This document shows, piece after piece, positions 35,780 to 47,770 of a stretch of DNA of 64,000 nt. The stretch lies in contig NC_092091.1 of NCBI RefSeq assembly GCF_045679555.1, forward strand, positions 18,288,072 through 18,352,071. The letters are read 5' to 3'. Source of the stretch: Salvelinus alpinus (lineage: Eukaryota > Chordata > Actinopteri > Salmoniformes > Salmonidae). Position 1 is the stretch's first letter. Each line of letters opens with the position of its first letter. Position numbers and translations under genes: made by a program. The notes below the pieces were generated by a model. The model saw only the letters and a program-made list of their open reading frames with translations. It was not told the DNA's origin and made no database searches.

Positions 35780-36800
35780 AATTGCTTTGCCCTAGTTTTT
35801 GTCAGGCCCTCAATCTGGAGGCCCCGCACTGCAAGCCTGTGTACGTGGCCGAGATTGCCAAATATCAGCGCAACCAGCATCACCTCCACCCGAGGCTGTT
35901 CCGGTGTGCCACAAGGGACTGGTATTTAAGCAAGCTTCTCAGCAAAGGTCTGCTCCATGTAGCCGTCAAATGAGCAGCCCACTTCCAAAATGAGCGTCTC
36001 CTCCCCACAACAACAATATCTGGAGTAGTTGGCACACATGAAAACACATCAACATCAAACCAGCTTCCCCCTTACACAACAATGTTTCTGCATGTGTGCT
36101 GTTGGTGAGACTGTCTCACCTCGCTGGCTAGCAGGTCAACAAGGCGTGTCATGTCAAGCAATGTACAAATCCTTGTATGAACAACAGCCCTTCACAACAA
36201 CAATGGACTCCATTAAATTTGACTCATGTAGAATACAAAATGGCTCATGGTTTGCAAGGTACCAGAATGCTAGATTATATTTTGTTGGTAGAACTTGCAG
36301 CCTTAACAGTAAAGGTGAGAATGTCCTCGCCAATGGCAGCATTCTGGTACATGGAATGGGAGACGGTGATTAGCACAGTCCAGAGCAGTGAGTTTCCCCT
36401 GCAGCCTCAGTCCAGTGTTGCAGTAGCTGCATCCGTCTAATACCGAGGAGTGTTGTCCTGGATGTAGGATGAGATGTTCCATCATGGGTGACAGAAGCCT
36501 CCACATCAACACCGCAATCTACCACAACTGCATCAGAGGAAGTCACTGGCTTAGTTTGCATATCAGTCCGTGTCCACCTGAACTCCAGTCCAGTTCCACA
36601 GGTCATTGAGGTCCAGCCAGTCGGACCAGACTACAAAACCACATCACGAGTGTTCAATTTTCCATTGGCCTTAATCCTTAAGCCCAGGAAGTTGTCCTGT
36701 GTCCCTGGCCAGTGGAACCTCCATAGGTCCAGAAGTAGGGAGACTCTGGCTAACTCCCTAACTGTCACATCGTCACTATATTAAGAATGTTCAACAGGTG
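35780..36800 (-). other. Coding-like traces on the minus strand, not recognised
   Basis: Three separate minus-strand pieces look protein-like. These are YCCCGEETLILEVGCSFDGY then MEQTFAEKLA (about 36035-35936), TVLITVSHSMYQNAAIGEDI then LTFTVKAA (about 36385-36300), and TKPVTSSDAVVVDCGVDVEA then SVTHDG (about 36570-36490). They are not in one frame. They could be exons of one gene or pseudogene downstream of mansc4. No family is assigned. Confidence 0.35.
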
Positions 36801-37570
36801 AGTCAGTCTGGTAGCAGCGTAAATCCACTCAATATTCGGGACACCTAAACCCCCCTCTTTGGCTCAGGAAGACATCACGTGGTTGTGTTAAGCATAGTTT
36901 AAGCAACTGACTGTTTTAAGCACAGCCACCTTCTCACCATGTGAACAGTTTTGAAGCGTTATCACTTCAGGTCCAATCGTGGGACAGTGTAGTTAAAGGT
37001 AGTGTAGTACAAAGACCAGAATGTAATTTCTACACCCTGATGTTGACTGGTGCAATGAGACCAACCTCTCTGATTTCACCACACAGCATTTGATGCCTGT
37101 AACTGTCTTTTGTGAAATATTTGACAAATTGACCTCTTAATATTTCTGTAATACAATTATCCAATACATGTTATGCTATTATCCAATGTAAAACAAATGA
37201 AAAGCGTTATTTTTGTCAAGTTTGGAAATTTGGGCTAAGTTCTTAATGTTATTTAAACAAGTGCTTTTTACATCATTGAACAGATGTTTACTGTATTACC
37301 AACCAGCCCCCCTTCACCTCCTTCGTGGCTTCAACCCCATCCCCTTCTCCCCTCTGGCTAAGGGAGAGAAAGAGAAGCACCCTACTGAAAGGACGCATTC
37401 AACAATGTGCCATTTTTTTTTATTTTATCAAATTAAAATCTTGAGGCAAGTGACCACAAAATGCATCAGCAGTTACTCCAAGTCTCAAGCTATTACCTCA
37501 CAACGGTAACCACAATCCTCAGCAAATTTGATCTTACAGTTTTGACATGTGCTTCAATTCATTCTCCATG
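36801..37570. other. Unassigned intergenic sequence
   Basis: No gene, repeat family or regulatory motif recognised. Confidence 0.4.
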
Positions 37571-37639
37571 CAGCTCATCTCTCCAAGAACACAAATATAG
37601 TTAGCGATACAGTTACATGAAAATAAGTTGCAGGACTAT

Positions 37640-38564
37640 CTACACCACTAATGGTCCCCGGTCTTTTCAGACCACCCCTGGATAGGCATGTTTGGTCTGG
37701 GTGATGTAGGGGGCAGCTGTGGTGGGGGCATAGGTCCCCAAGGTGAGCATTACGGTGGATGGGGTGGATGTGATGATGAATCGTGCCCTGAGTAGAGCTC
37801 TGGGGTGTGATGGTGGTGCTGGGCATCCTGCCCTGCTTCTAACCAGGGCTACGGGGTGGTGGTCAGTTGAACTGGTGCTTGTCTGAGGCCAGGGTCTCTG
37901 AGGCATTGACTTCGGTGTAGAGGTGGGGTAACACCCGCACGTTGGAGGTAGAGTACTTCCCAAACACCAACAGGTCAGGACACACACCAGAATGAGACAA
38001 GAAAACTAACCCCACAGTCAAACTGTGTAGCAGGTGATGGGTCATCTCACTGAAGCCTATAGGCTACCATCTCAATGTACGCTATAACGGAGTTTATACA
38101 TGGTTTTCAATAAGTACATGATTAAGCTTTTTAAATGTTTTATTAGCAGAAATAAACAGCTGTTTGTCTTGTTTTATTATAGAAACAAACACTAAAGTAG
38201 CCTACAACTTAGTTCCAGTGTCTAAATTGTATCATATGGAGGCTCACCTTTTGTGATGTACAGGATAAAGTATCTGTGGCTGAGGATGCAGCTCTCCAGT
38301 GTTGGACAGTGCAGATGAAATGCAAAACTGAACAAATACAGTAAACTTACAATGTCTCGTAAGGCAACAGTTTCGGCTGCATTTCAGAGCTGCCTCTTCT
38401 TGGTAATACTTCAGAAGCTGTGTGCCTCTTCTGAGATTCTTCACTATCGATGAAAATACCAGGGTATCGACGAATTCAACAGTATAGTAAGAAGTCGGTG
38501 AACACCTCGATTCCGTGTGGTACATCAAACTCATAATTGTTATCAAACTGCATGGAACAGTCAT
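37640..38564 (-). pseudogene. mansc4: mansc4-like gene (MANSC domain), frame-broken
   Basis: The first exon runs from ATG at 38564 to a good donor (AAAAG then GTGAGC) at 38248. It encodes a hydrophobic start and then RCSPTSYYT, RGTQLLKYYQEEAALKCSRN then CCLTRHC, and LHCPTLESCILSHRYFILYI then TKG, in the order of the MANSC4 ectodomain. These pieces lie in different frames: YPGIFIDSEESQKR sits out of frame between the first two, and LHCPTLESC is out of frame after CKFTVFVQF. At least three shifts are needed. A second exon (about 37989-37640) has CPDLLVFGKYSTSNVRVLPH and then TGA at about 37868. The expected AG acceptor before it reads GG. MANSC4 is a small type I membrane protein of unknown role. 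The gene is tail-to-tail with mrps35, as in human. Identity is from remembered family sequence. Confidence 0.72.
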
Positions 38565-39855
38565 TGTGCGTGTAATATGTAATCAAATCATTTTAAAATT
38601 CAAGTTGAAGAGAGGACCGTGAACATTTTCGGATCTGCGAGGTTTCTTGAACTTGGTCGATTGACAGAAATGAAGTCTGACTGCTTGCACCAGCTATGAG
38701 TGTCCCTTCTCATGTGTGTCACGACTACATAGGCTACCTCGAGATGAGGACGACCGGAATCTCTCCATGCGCCAAAACCCAAATGTTTTCTTCACTTCTA
38801 ATTGCAAGGGCATTATGTCTGATCTCTGCAATCGGTTTTAATTTATGTACCCTACTACTAGTAGCAGTACACATAGTGTAAACGTACATTTGTTAGCAGT
38901 TGCTATTCGCATTATAGCCTAATGCCGAAAAAACATTTGAATACTTCCTTTGACGTATATTATTGACTTTAAAACAACTAAATTCAGTCAACTTGATTTA
39001 TTTGACCGTAATAGATGATCAGTGCACACTCTCAGCACTAAGGCAACCTGACCCTCCCTCAATGCAAGTAAGCAGTAAGTCCAGACAGAGAGGGAATGCC
39101 ACAAGCCATTGTTCCCCCTCCCCACAATACCTGCTGTTTTTAGAGGCAGACATTAGAGAGGATTACCGTAATTGTAGCTAGCAGCCTATTCTTAACTAGA
39201 TTAGGAGATTTAAGATTTCTCCCTTGTTCTCTTTTGTTCCACTCGCTTACAAACTGCCATGCTTATGCAGGGTTTGGAGTCCAGCTCTCAGGGTGAGGGA
39301 GGGAAAGGATTTTAGTAGTAACATGGATCCTTTGAGCCGGGAAGGCTGCCCATACTGTAGGGACTTGCCAGCACAGCCTGAAGCTGGTCTCCCCCCCACA
39401 CAGACAGCCTACACTATATATATATTGAGACAAGGGCAGTGAATAGTGAGTTGAATCCATCACAACCACTGGTTGGGTTATTATTCATTCTCATAGGGAA
39501 AATAATCACAGTAATGTAGTCATGACATCAAATGTTGAACCCACCGATCAGTTCAATGGTCCAACATTTTAAATGTTTAATAGTGCACTTTTATCTACCT
39601 CAGAGGATCGTTTTGCATAGAAGCTTTCTAACGTCACAAACTAGAAAACTGTCAAGAAAGAGAGAAGACTTCAATGAACAAGGTTATCAACATTTATTGT
39701 GTTGTGAATAAAACACACCATCCCTGGATGAAGAAAAAATACATGTTTCACAAGGTTAATTTTAAAGAATGGGCCCACTTAAGCATATCAATCATTGCAT
39801 CTTAATTGTCTCTCCCATGTGAGTACTTTTTGGATTTATGTAATTCCTGAAACAT
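38565..39855. other. Unassigned intergenic sequence
   Basis: No gene or repeat family recognised. Short open frames here have no family resemblance. Confidence 0.4.
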
Positions 39856-39879
39856 CAGTCATCAACACGGCAATGATAT

Positions 39880-40053
39880 CATTTCTCCCGTGTGAGTCCT
39901 CGTGTAACTTTTGATGGTCAATCAGATTGAAGCCTGAGCCACAATTAGGGCAGTAACAATCTTATCTCTCTGTGTGAATTCATTTGTTGATCGAGCTGTA
40001 GCATTAGTGTTTTGCCACAATCAGGGCAGTGAAATGGCTTCTCTCCCCCCGTA
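39880..40053 (-). pseudogene. Severed C2H2 zinc-finger remnants
   Basis: The minus strand reads GEKPFHCPDCGKTLMLQLDQ and then CYCPNCGSGFNLIDHQKLHE. Both follow the finger pattern but have a lost or shifted His and frame breaks between them. They are the former continuation of the finger array at 40541-41452, separated from it by the insertion at 40054-40540. Confidence 0.75.
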
Positions 40054-40540
40054 CAGGGTTGGGGTTAATTCCACAAATTCAGTTCTAATTCAATTCCCTC
40101 TCCCTGTAAATTTCATTTAATTAAATTCAAATTCCAGGTCAGTAATTACCATCCTCCCAATTCCAATGTTAGGTAAATTCCAAGAACTCAATTCCCAATT
40201 CAATATTATCCCCAATTCCACAAATTCGAATTAAATTCATTCAGGCTTCTTTCTGGCTGATCATGTCACTGTTCAGACAGCTTAGTTATAGTGTAAATAT
40301 ATAAATACAAGTTGAAATGAACAAATCCTGCAATAAAAAAATTCTAAGTGCATAAATTCCATACATTTTCATTCAATTCCAAAGATGAAATGTTTTTACA
40401 ATTCCAACTCAACAGTCTAATTCCAATTCCATAACTTAAAGATTGTTGAAATTTGAATTCAATGTAAATTCTCCACCTCTTGAGTGAATTCAAGAATTGA
40501 ATTGGAATTTCTAACTAAATTGGAATTGACCCAAACCCTG
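40054..40540. mobile_element. Short DNA element with CAGGGTT inverted termini inside the zinc-finger exon
   Basis: It begins CAGGGTTGGGGTTAATTCC and ends with the complement of CAGGGTTTGGGTCAATTCC (16 of 19 identical). The 487-bp interior is built of AATTCCAAT-like motifs and has no coding. No clear target duplication was seen. It splits a C2H2 array. Confidence 0.72.
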
Positions 40541-41452
40541 CACCTGTGTGAATCCGTATGTGTTTTTTCAGATTACTGCTGTTGCAGAATCCTTTGCCAC
40601 AAAAATGACAGTGATAAGGTTTCTCTCCTGTGTGAATCCTCATGTGTCTTTTTAGATTTCCGTTCTGGTTGAATCCTTGGCCACAATGACGACAATTAAA
40701 AGGCTTCTCCCCTGTGTGAATCCGCATATGTATTTTTAGATGTCCACTCCGAATGAATGTTTTGCCACAATCATGGCAATAATATGGATTCTCTCCTGTG
40801 TGGCTCCTCATGTGTCTTTTCAGATCTTCATTCTGGTTGAAGCATGTACCACAAACAGGGCAGGAACAACAATAGGAAGTAGCATGACTTTGACTGGGTG
40901 ATTTCAGGAGGGAGAATTGTGTCGATGTCTTACCCTTAGTATTGATACGGGACTTTTGTCCTTTTGCCATCTCTGATCTCTTTGATATGACTGGCTTAAA
41001 ACCTGACAGAGGTCCTCCAGTCTCCATACCACCTACACTTTCAATGTTTTCAGTCTGAGCTGCAAAACAGTCTGGATTTACTGCAGAGAGGGGCTGGGAG
41101 ACACTGGTTGTTTCTGATTCTATGCAGTCCTCTCCATCAGGTTGTGTTGTGATCTGTTCAGTTGTAGGGTCTCTCTTGCCATTTCCTTCCTTTTGGGCTT
41201 GTGAGGGATGAGTTGGGTCCTCATCACAGTCACTTTTCACCCAGCCAGCAGTGAATATGGAGTCTTTAGTATCAGTCTCAAACCCATGAATCTGCTCTTC
41301 CTCCTGAGTGGTCCTGAGTTCCTCCTCTTCCTCTTTAATCTGTATGGGCTCTGTGTCCTCCGGTCCCAGACTGGGGCTCCACTCCTGCTCACAGTGCTGC
41401 TGCTCAGAGGGAATCTCCTCTTCAGATACAGAGAGAGTACGCTGTTGGAGGT
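40515..41452 (-). CDS. C2H2 zinc-finger protein, truncated by a transposable element
   Basis: The minus-strand exon begins after an acceptor (CTTTCCTCCAG) at 41452. It first encodes an acidic region ([32 protein letters not shown]) typical of teleost zinc-finger genes. Four C2H2 fingers follow: [60 protein letters not shown] and [20 protein letters not shown], joined by HTGEKP-type linkers. Such proteins usually bind DNA in the nucleus. After the last HTG the frame enters the inserted element, which supplies AGFGSIPI and a TAG stop (40515-40517). Two decayed fingers lie beyond the insertion. The upstream exon was not identified. The open frame also continues to an ATG at 41498, which is probably intronic. 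Whether the shortened gene still functions is unknown. Confidence 0.82.
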
Positions 41453-41917
41453 CTGGAGGAAAGGAGAAAGGATGAAACAGAGAACTTAATGCTGACATTA
41501 TTACATTTAGGCCTACCCGCTAACTTTAATATTACACTTACCAAAGTGTTTGGTCCTTTAAAAACCTGCTGTATGTAAAATAGTGTGCTTTGAATTGGGA
41601 AATAAATCAATGTGACTCTGGATGACAACATAATGTTTGTTTACAACATCAGGGCTGTTTTCTTAAAGAAGTTACATCCACTTCGTGTTTTGTGTACTTG
41701 CCACGGTACTAACGAGTATCACTGAAAGCGAAGATTCTCAGGAACATATGAGTCTTCGGTTTCCCTCTACAATGCTCATAAATTGCACAGGACTCCGCAC
41801 AGAATGACTGGGGGAAATGAATTGGATGCAATTGTGATCTTCCTATGAAATGTTTGAACGGTTTGGCTATTGGCAATTATGACCCCATCCCTGAAAGCTA
41901 AGACTCAGGAACATACA
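41453..41917. other. Intron or upstream sequence of the zinc-finger gene
   Basis: No feature beyond the branch and polypyrimidine region next to the acceptor. Confidence 0.4.
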
Positions 41918-42418
41918 GGTAACTGCCAACATAAAGGAAACACCAACATAAAGAGTCTTAATAGAACAGCTTCAAACCAACTTGGCATAGATTCCACAAG
42001 TGTCTAGAACTCTATTGGAGGGATGCGACATCATTCTTCCATGAGAAATTCCATCATTTGGTGTTTTGTTGGTGGTGGTGGAAAACGCAGTCTCAGGCAC
42101 AACTCCAGAATCTCCCATAAGTGTTTAATTGGGTTGAGATCTGGTGACTGAGATGGACATGGCATATGGTTTAGTTTTCATGTTCATCAAACCATTCAGT
42201 GACCACTCATGCCCTGTGGATGGGGGCATTGTCATCCTATGCAGGCATAGCCATAGTAGTCAAAATAATGGGACAAAATAATGGCCTGCCCAGCATTTTT
42301 ATCCATGCATGATGGGATGTTAATTGCTTAATTAACTCAGGAACCACACCTGTGTGGAAGCAACTTTGTATCCCTCATTTACTCATGTGTTTCCATTATT
42401 TTGTCAGTTACCTGTATA
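41918..42418. mobile_element. Non-autonomous Tc1-like element (ACAGGTAACTG termini)
   Basis: The left terminus ACAGGTAACTGCCAACATAA and the right terminus ATTTTGTCAGTTACCTGTA are inverted and flanked by TA. The 0.5-kb body keeps antisense transposase pieces (CATAAGTGTTTAATTGGGTT and GGGGCATTGTCATCCTATGC) but most of the coding region is deleted. Confidence 0.85.
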
Positions 42419-43259
42419 TGTGTCTTCTGTTTCCCTCTACAACACTCACAAGTCACACAGGACTTAGAAGGGACTGTGACAAGACTGCACAGAACGACTG
42501 GGGAAAATAAATTGATCTTCTGTTCTTACATGCTGCCAGACCGCACATGCGCCATCGCGAGCAAGTTGATTTTGTCCACCCACACCAGACGTGATCAGGA
42601 CACGCAGATTGAAATATCAAAGCAAACTCTGAACCAATTATAGTAATTTGGGTACAAGCATTAAACATTTATGGCAATCTAGCTAGCTAGCTTGCTAGCT
42701 CATTTGTCCTGGGATATAAACATTGGGTTATTATTTTACCTGAAATGCACAAGGTCCTCTACTCTGACAATTTATCCACAGATAAAACGGTAAACCGAAT
42801 TTGTTTCTAGTCATCTCTCCTCCTTCAGGCTTCTTCTTATTTGGACTTAATATGGCAGTTGGCAACCAAGTTTAAAGTGCATTACCACAACTGACTGGAG
42901 TGTGGACCTCAGTTCATCTTTCAATCACCCACGTGGGTATATGCTCCTAAAAAACAATGAGGAGATGGGAGAGGCAGGACTTGCAGTGCGTTGAGCGTCA
43001 CAAATAGAACCAAGTTCTATTTTAGCGCCTGGTTACGCAGACGCTCACTGACATGCGCGAGCAGTGTGGGTGCAATGATTGAATAACATGTATGTGTACA
43101 TTTATTTTTCAACACTCGCGCACACGATGCGTCCGGTCTGGTCAGCATGTAAGAAAGGTGAAATACACAATGATTGCCTGATGATCCTTTGTCTGCTTTC
43201 CTAAACTTTAAAATATTTGCCTGATGTATTTCAAATCACTTTAAAGCATATTTCATTAA
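42419..43259. other. Unassigned sequence
   Basis: No confident feature. A minus-strand ATG at 42814 opens 25 codons ending at a donor (CAG then GTAAAA) at 42740. It does not match the zinc-finger exon in phase. Confidence 0.35.
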
Positions 43260-43490
43260 ATTGCTGTTTTTAAGCTAATTTTCTGCAATTCTACACATTT
43301 TGCAATGGGGCTAAGAGAACATTTGCACTTTTAAAAGCATATTTCCTGCAATTTGACACATTTTGCCATGGGGCTGAGAGAAAATGTGTAGTTTTAAAGC
43401 ATATTTCCTGTAATTGTACACATTTTGCCATGGCTTATGCTATCTGAGTTACTCAAACATAACAAAATCAATGGAGGCCCCATGCCATTT
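43260..43490 (+). repeat. Tandem repeat of about 62 bp (three units), left arm of a distant inverted pair
   Basis: The phrase TTTCCTGCAATT or a variant, followed by ACACATTTTGC(A/C)ATGG, occurs three times. It is followed by AACAAAATCAATGGAGGCCCC. The reverse complement of the same order is at 47600-47770. Confidence 0.7.
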
Positions 43491-43622
43491 GGGTAATTTT
43501 AGATTCTAACTCACTGGTTTTTATTTTGGTGATTTTATTTAAGAATATACATACTTTATATCTAGTTTTAGTCGTTTACGTTTACATGGTAATTTTTTCC
43601 CAACACTGTTTGACATACATTA

Positions 43623-45101
43623 TATAAACTCAGCAAAAAAAGAAACGTCCTCTCACTGTCAACTGCGTTTATTTTCAGCAAACTTATCATGTGTAAATAT
43701 TTGTATGAACATAAGATTCAACAACTGAGACATAAGCTGAACAAGTTCCACAGACATGTGACTAACAGAAATTGAATAATGTGTCCCTGAACAAAGGGGG
43801 GGGGGTCAAAATCAAAAGTAACAGTAAGTATCTGGTGTGGCCACCAGCTGCATTAAGTACTGCAGTGCATCTCCTCATGGACTGCACCAGATTTGCCAGT
43901 TCTTGCTGTGAGATGTTACCCCACTCTTCCACCAAGGGACCTGCAAGTTCCCGGACATTTCTGGTAAGAATAGCCCTAGCCTTCACCCTCCGATCCAACA
44001 GGTCCCAGACGTGCTCAATGGGATTGAGATCCTGGCTCTTCGCTGGCCATGGCAGAACACTAACATTCCTGTCTTGCAGGAAATCACGCACAGAACGAGC
44101 AGTATGGCAGGTGGCATTGTCATGCTGGAGGGTCATGTCAGGATGAGCCTGCAGGAAGGGAACCACATGAGGGAGGAGGATGTCTTCCCTGTAACGCACA
44201 GCGTTGAGATTGCCTGCAATGACAACAAGCTCAGTCCGATGATGGCCCAGACCGTGAAGCACCCTCCACCTCCAAATCGATCCCGCTCCGGAGTGCAGGC
44301 CTCGGTGTAACGCTCATTCCTTCGACGATAAACGTGAATCCGACCATCACCCCTGGTGAGACAAAACCGCAACTCGTCAGTGAAGAGCACTTTTTGCCCA
44401 GTCCTGTCTGGTCCAGGACTGTCTGGTGCCCATAGGCGACGTTGTTGCCGGTGATGTCTGGTGAGGACCTACCTTACAACAGGCCTACAAGCCCTCAGTC
44501 TAGCCTCTCTCAGCCTATTGCGGACAGTCTGAGCACTGATGGAGGGATTGTGCGTTCCTGGTGTAACTCGGGCAGTTGTTGTTTCCATCCTGTACCTGTC
44601 CCGCAGGTCTGATGTTCGGATGTACCGATCCTGTGCAGGTGTTGTTACACGTGGTCTGCCACCGCGAGGACGATCAGCTGTCCGTCCTGTCTCCCTGTAG
44701 CGCTGTCTTAGGCGTTTCACAGTACGGACATTGCAATTTATTGCCCTGGCCCCATCTGCAGTCCTTATGCCTCCTGGCAGCATGCCTAAGGCACGTTCAC
44801 GCAGATGAACAGGGACCCTGGGCATCTTTCTTTTGGTGTTTTTCAGTAGAAAGGCCTGTTTAGTGTCCTAAGTTTTCATAAACTGTGACCTTAATTGCCT
44901 ACCGTCTGTAAGCTGTGAGTGTCTTAACGACCGTTACATAGATGCATGTTCATTAATTGTTTATGGTTCATTGAACAAGCATGGGAAACAGTGTTTAAAC
45001 CCTTTACAATGAAGATCTGTGATGTTATTTGGATTTTTATGATTTATCTTTGAAAGACAGGGTCCTGAAAAAGGGACGTTATTTTTTTTGCTGAGTTTAT
45101 A
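43623..45101 (-). mobile_element. Near-complete Tc1-like transposon (AACTCAGCAAAAAAAGAAAC termini)
   Basis: Terminal repeats of about 25 bp (43625 and 45100) are flanked by TA. At 1.48 kb it is close to the family's full length. Its minus strand carries a transposase gene with frame breaks. Confidence 0.92.
43762..44825 (-). pseudogene. Tc1-type transposase, frame-broken
   Basis: The N-terminus (from ATG at 44825) has the paired helix-turn-helix region (RERALGMLPGGIRTADGARA, then GRTADRPRGGRPRVTTPAQD). The catalytic domain follows in other frames. The acidic triad is present: the D of LFTDELRF, the D of LQHDNATCHTA, and the E of DLNPIEHVWDLLDR. At least two frameshifts (between 44469 and 44390, and near 44260-44133) separate the parts. 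The usual stop after GGHTRY is TTA rather than TGA, so the last frame runs on for 19 codons. All catalytic residues survive, but no single frame encodes them. Confidence 0.9.
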
Positions 45102-45103
45102 CA

Positions 45104-46200
45104 AATGTATGTGGACACCCTCTAAATTAGTGGATTCGGCTATTTCAGCCTCAACCATTGCTAACAGGTGTATAAAATCGAGCACACACCAAAGCAATCT
45201 CCATAGACAAACATTGGCAGTAGAATGGCCTTACTGAAGACCTCAGTGACTTTCAATGTGGCACCGTCTTAGGATGCCACCATAGGATGCCAAGTCAGTT
45301 CGTCAAATGTCTGCCCTGCTAGAGCTGCCCCGGTCAACTGTAGGTGCTGTTATTGTGAAGTGGAAATGTCTAGGAGCAACAATGGCTCAGCCACGAAATG
45401 GTAGGCCACACAAGGTCACGGAATGGGACCACCAAGTGCTGAAGTGAGTAAAAATCGTCTATCCTCGGTTGTAACACTCACTACAGTCGGGAGCTTCATG
45501 AAATGGGTTTCCATGGCAGAGCAGCGGCACACAAGCCTAAGATGCGCAATGCCAAGCGTCAGCCGGAGTGGTGTAAAGCTCGCCGCCATTGGACTCTGGA
45601 GCAGTGGAAACGCGTTCTCTGGAGTGATGAATCACGCTTCACCATCCGGCAGTCCGACGGACTAATCTGGGTTTGGCAGATGCCAGGAGAACGCTACCTG
45701 CCCCAATGCATAGTGCCAACTGTAAAGTTTGGTGGAGGAGTAATGGTCTGGGGCTGTTTTTCATGGTTTGGGCTAGGAGTCCTTAGTTCCAGTGAAAGGA
45801 AATCTTAACAGTACAGCATACAATGACATTCTAGATTATTCTGTACTTCCAACTTTGTGGCAACAATTCGGGGAAGGCCCTTTCCTGTTCCAACATGACA
45901 ATGCCCTGTGCACAAAGCAGGGTCAATTCAGAAATGGTTTGCTGAGATTGGTGTGGAAGAACTTGACTGGCCTGCACAGAGCTCTTACCTCAACCCCATC
46001 GAACACCTTTGGGATTAATTGGAATGCAGACTGCGAGCCAAGCCTAATCACCCGACCTCACTAATGCTCATGGCTGAATGGAAGCAAGTCCCCGCAGCAA
46101 TTTTCCAACATATAGTGGAAAGCCTTCCCAGAAGAGTGGAGGCTGTTATAGCAGCAAAGGGGTTTTGGATTTGAGATGTTCGACGGGCAGGTGTAGTGTA
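45104..46200 (+). mobile_element. Tc1-like transposon (ATGTATGTGGACACCC terminus), degenerate
   Basis: It lies directly against the previous element. The left end is present and the right end has lost part of its terminal repeat (GGGCAGGTGTAG then TGTATA). The + strand carries transposase pieces: [20 protein letters not shown] (with the first catalytic D), [20 protein letters not shown] then [14 protein letters not shown], and FLFQHDNALC (second D), in shifted frames. Confidence 0.88.
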
Positions 46201-47599
46201 TATTTGTGTTATTTATAAGGCGCATTGAGCTACTGTTGCTTCAGATGTCACGTGTCTTTGACAGTACATTGTTTACAGTTGCGCACTGTAAATGTAGCCT
46301 ACAGTTCTAAGGACGCACAAAGTTACTTATTTTCAAGCTCATTTTCTGTCTCATGGGATATGGGTTGCGTTTTACATGAAAATACATTTTACTATCATAC
46401 CGCATTTAGCCCTCCATTCAGCCATGACAATTGTATGCTATTTTCCCAACTTCAAATAGCGATTAGCCTACAGCTGTGCACCAACGGAGGGTCCAAGACT
46501 TAACACTGATCAATTAAAAACACTCACCAGAAAGTTTTTTTTAAACAGAATCAGTTCTGATGGCGAACATCATCTCAGCCGAGAAAAAAAAACATGATAT
46601 TATTAAAATGGTGAAATTATTTCAAATTCCCATCCCTAGTTAATAGGGAATTAATGTTACACAGAAAATGCTTAGTATTCAGAGGATTGCACTGTACTTC
46701 AGCACTGTAAAGGTCTGCCACATCTGCCTCTGACTCTCACCATCCCTAAAAAGTTGTTATCAATCAGAGCCCTAATAAAGGTGCTTGTCAAACCTGATAG
46801 ATCAATGTCATCACAAAATGCAGCCTAAAATTCACATGAATTAGCCAATAACTCCTCCTTCAGATAAAGGCCTACGCAACTCCTGTTTTGAGCACACAAT
46901 TTGATCATATGCTGAGGGTATAAAACTATGGTGTTCAACTTGAGCCAACAGTGATTTAGCCACAACTTTTGAACATGGTGCCATTCTTTTAAAAAATGAA
47001 TGGTTAGAAGGGCAATGGGTCATGTCAATTTTTTTTTAAATGCAAGAAATTAGTTTTAAGTGGCAGAAATCTGAGTTGCGATGAGTGTCCACCAACGACA
47101 TTGAGTCGCTTAGGGTCTATACTTGAAAATGTCCATTCTTTAATTATTTATTTGTACCTATGTTTGTGCCGTATAGCTGCAAGCTTTTCTTTGGGTCCTG
47201 AAATCGGTATGTTTATTTTTAGTAGCGTTTTACCCAACCTCTGCCGAGGGAGGCTTTGTTTGTTAACGGAGAAAGAGCTGCACGATGCGTTCTTTTTTGC
47301 AAGGAACACAATTTTTTTTTTTAACTATTGATTCCAAATCCAACTCTATAACAATCAGGACAAGCACAAGTAGGTAGTAAAAGCGTTAAATAACATTGGA
47401 TTACGGTGCGCAGTTTAAAAGTCAGGGTCTAAATTTACCGTTGAAAATTAGAAAAGTAGAATAGATATATAAGGTGTAATTAAAAAATAAAATAAATCTT
47501 GTTATGTCAGTCACTGACAGTCACTCAATTAGCCCATGTTTTAGCTGGCTTGACTAATTTACCAATCTAAACTTGTAGTACTCATTATTGAATTACCGA
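46201..47599. other. Unassigned AT-rich sequence
   Basis: No gene or repeat family recognised. Confidence 0.4.
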
Positions 47600-47770
47600 C
47601 TGGGGAGCCCCCATTGATTTTGTTATTCACTGTCACTCAATATCATAACCAAAAACATTGCACACATTTCTCACCACCCTATGGCAAAATGTGTAGAATT
47701 TAGCTGTAAAACTGCGAATTGTTCTCTACGCCCTATGGCAAGATGAGTAGAATTGCAGGAAATTAACAAC
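47600..47770 (-). repeat. Right arm of the inverted pair with 43260-43490
   Basis: Minus strand: AACAAAATCAATGGGGGCTC next to two units of the TTCCTGCAATTCTAC then CATAGGGCG type. About 4.1 kb separates it from its partner. Confidence 0.65.

Noticed and set aside
42740-42814. First coding exon of the zinc-finger gene
   Set aside because: It ends in phase 0 while the zinc-finger exon at 41452 needs a phase-1 partner. The match is positional only.
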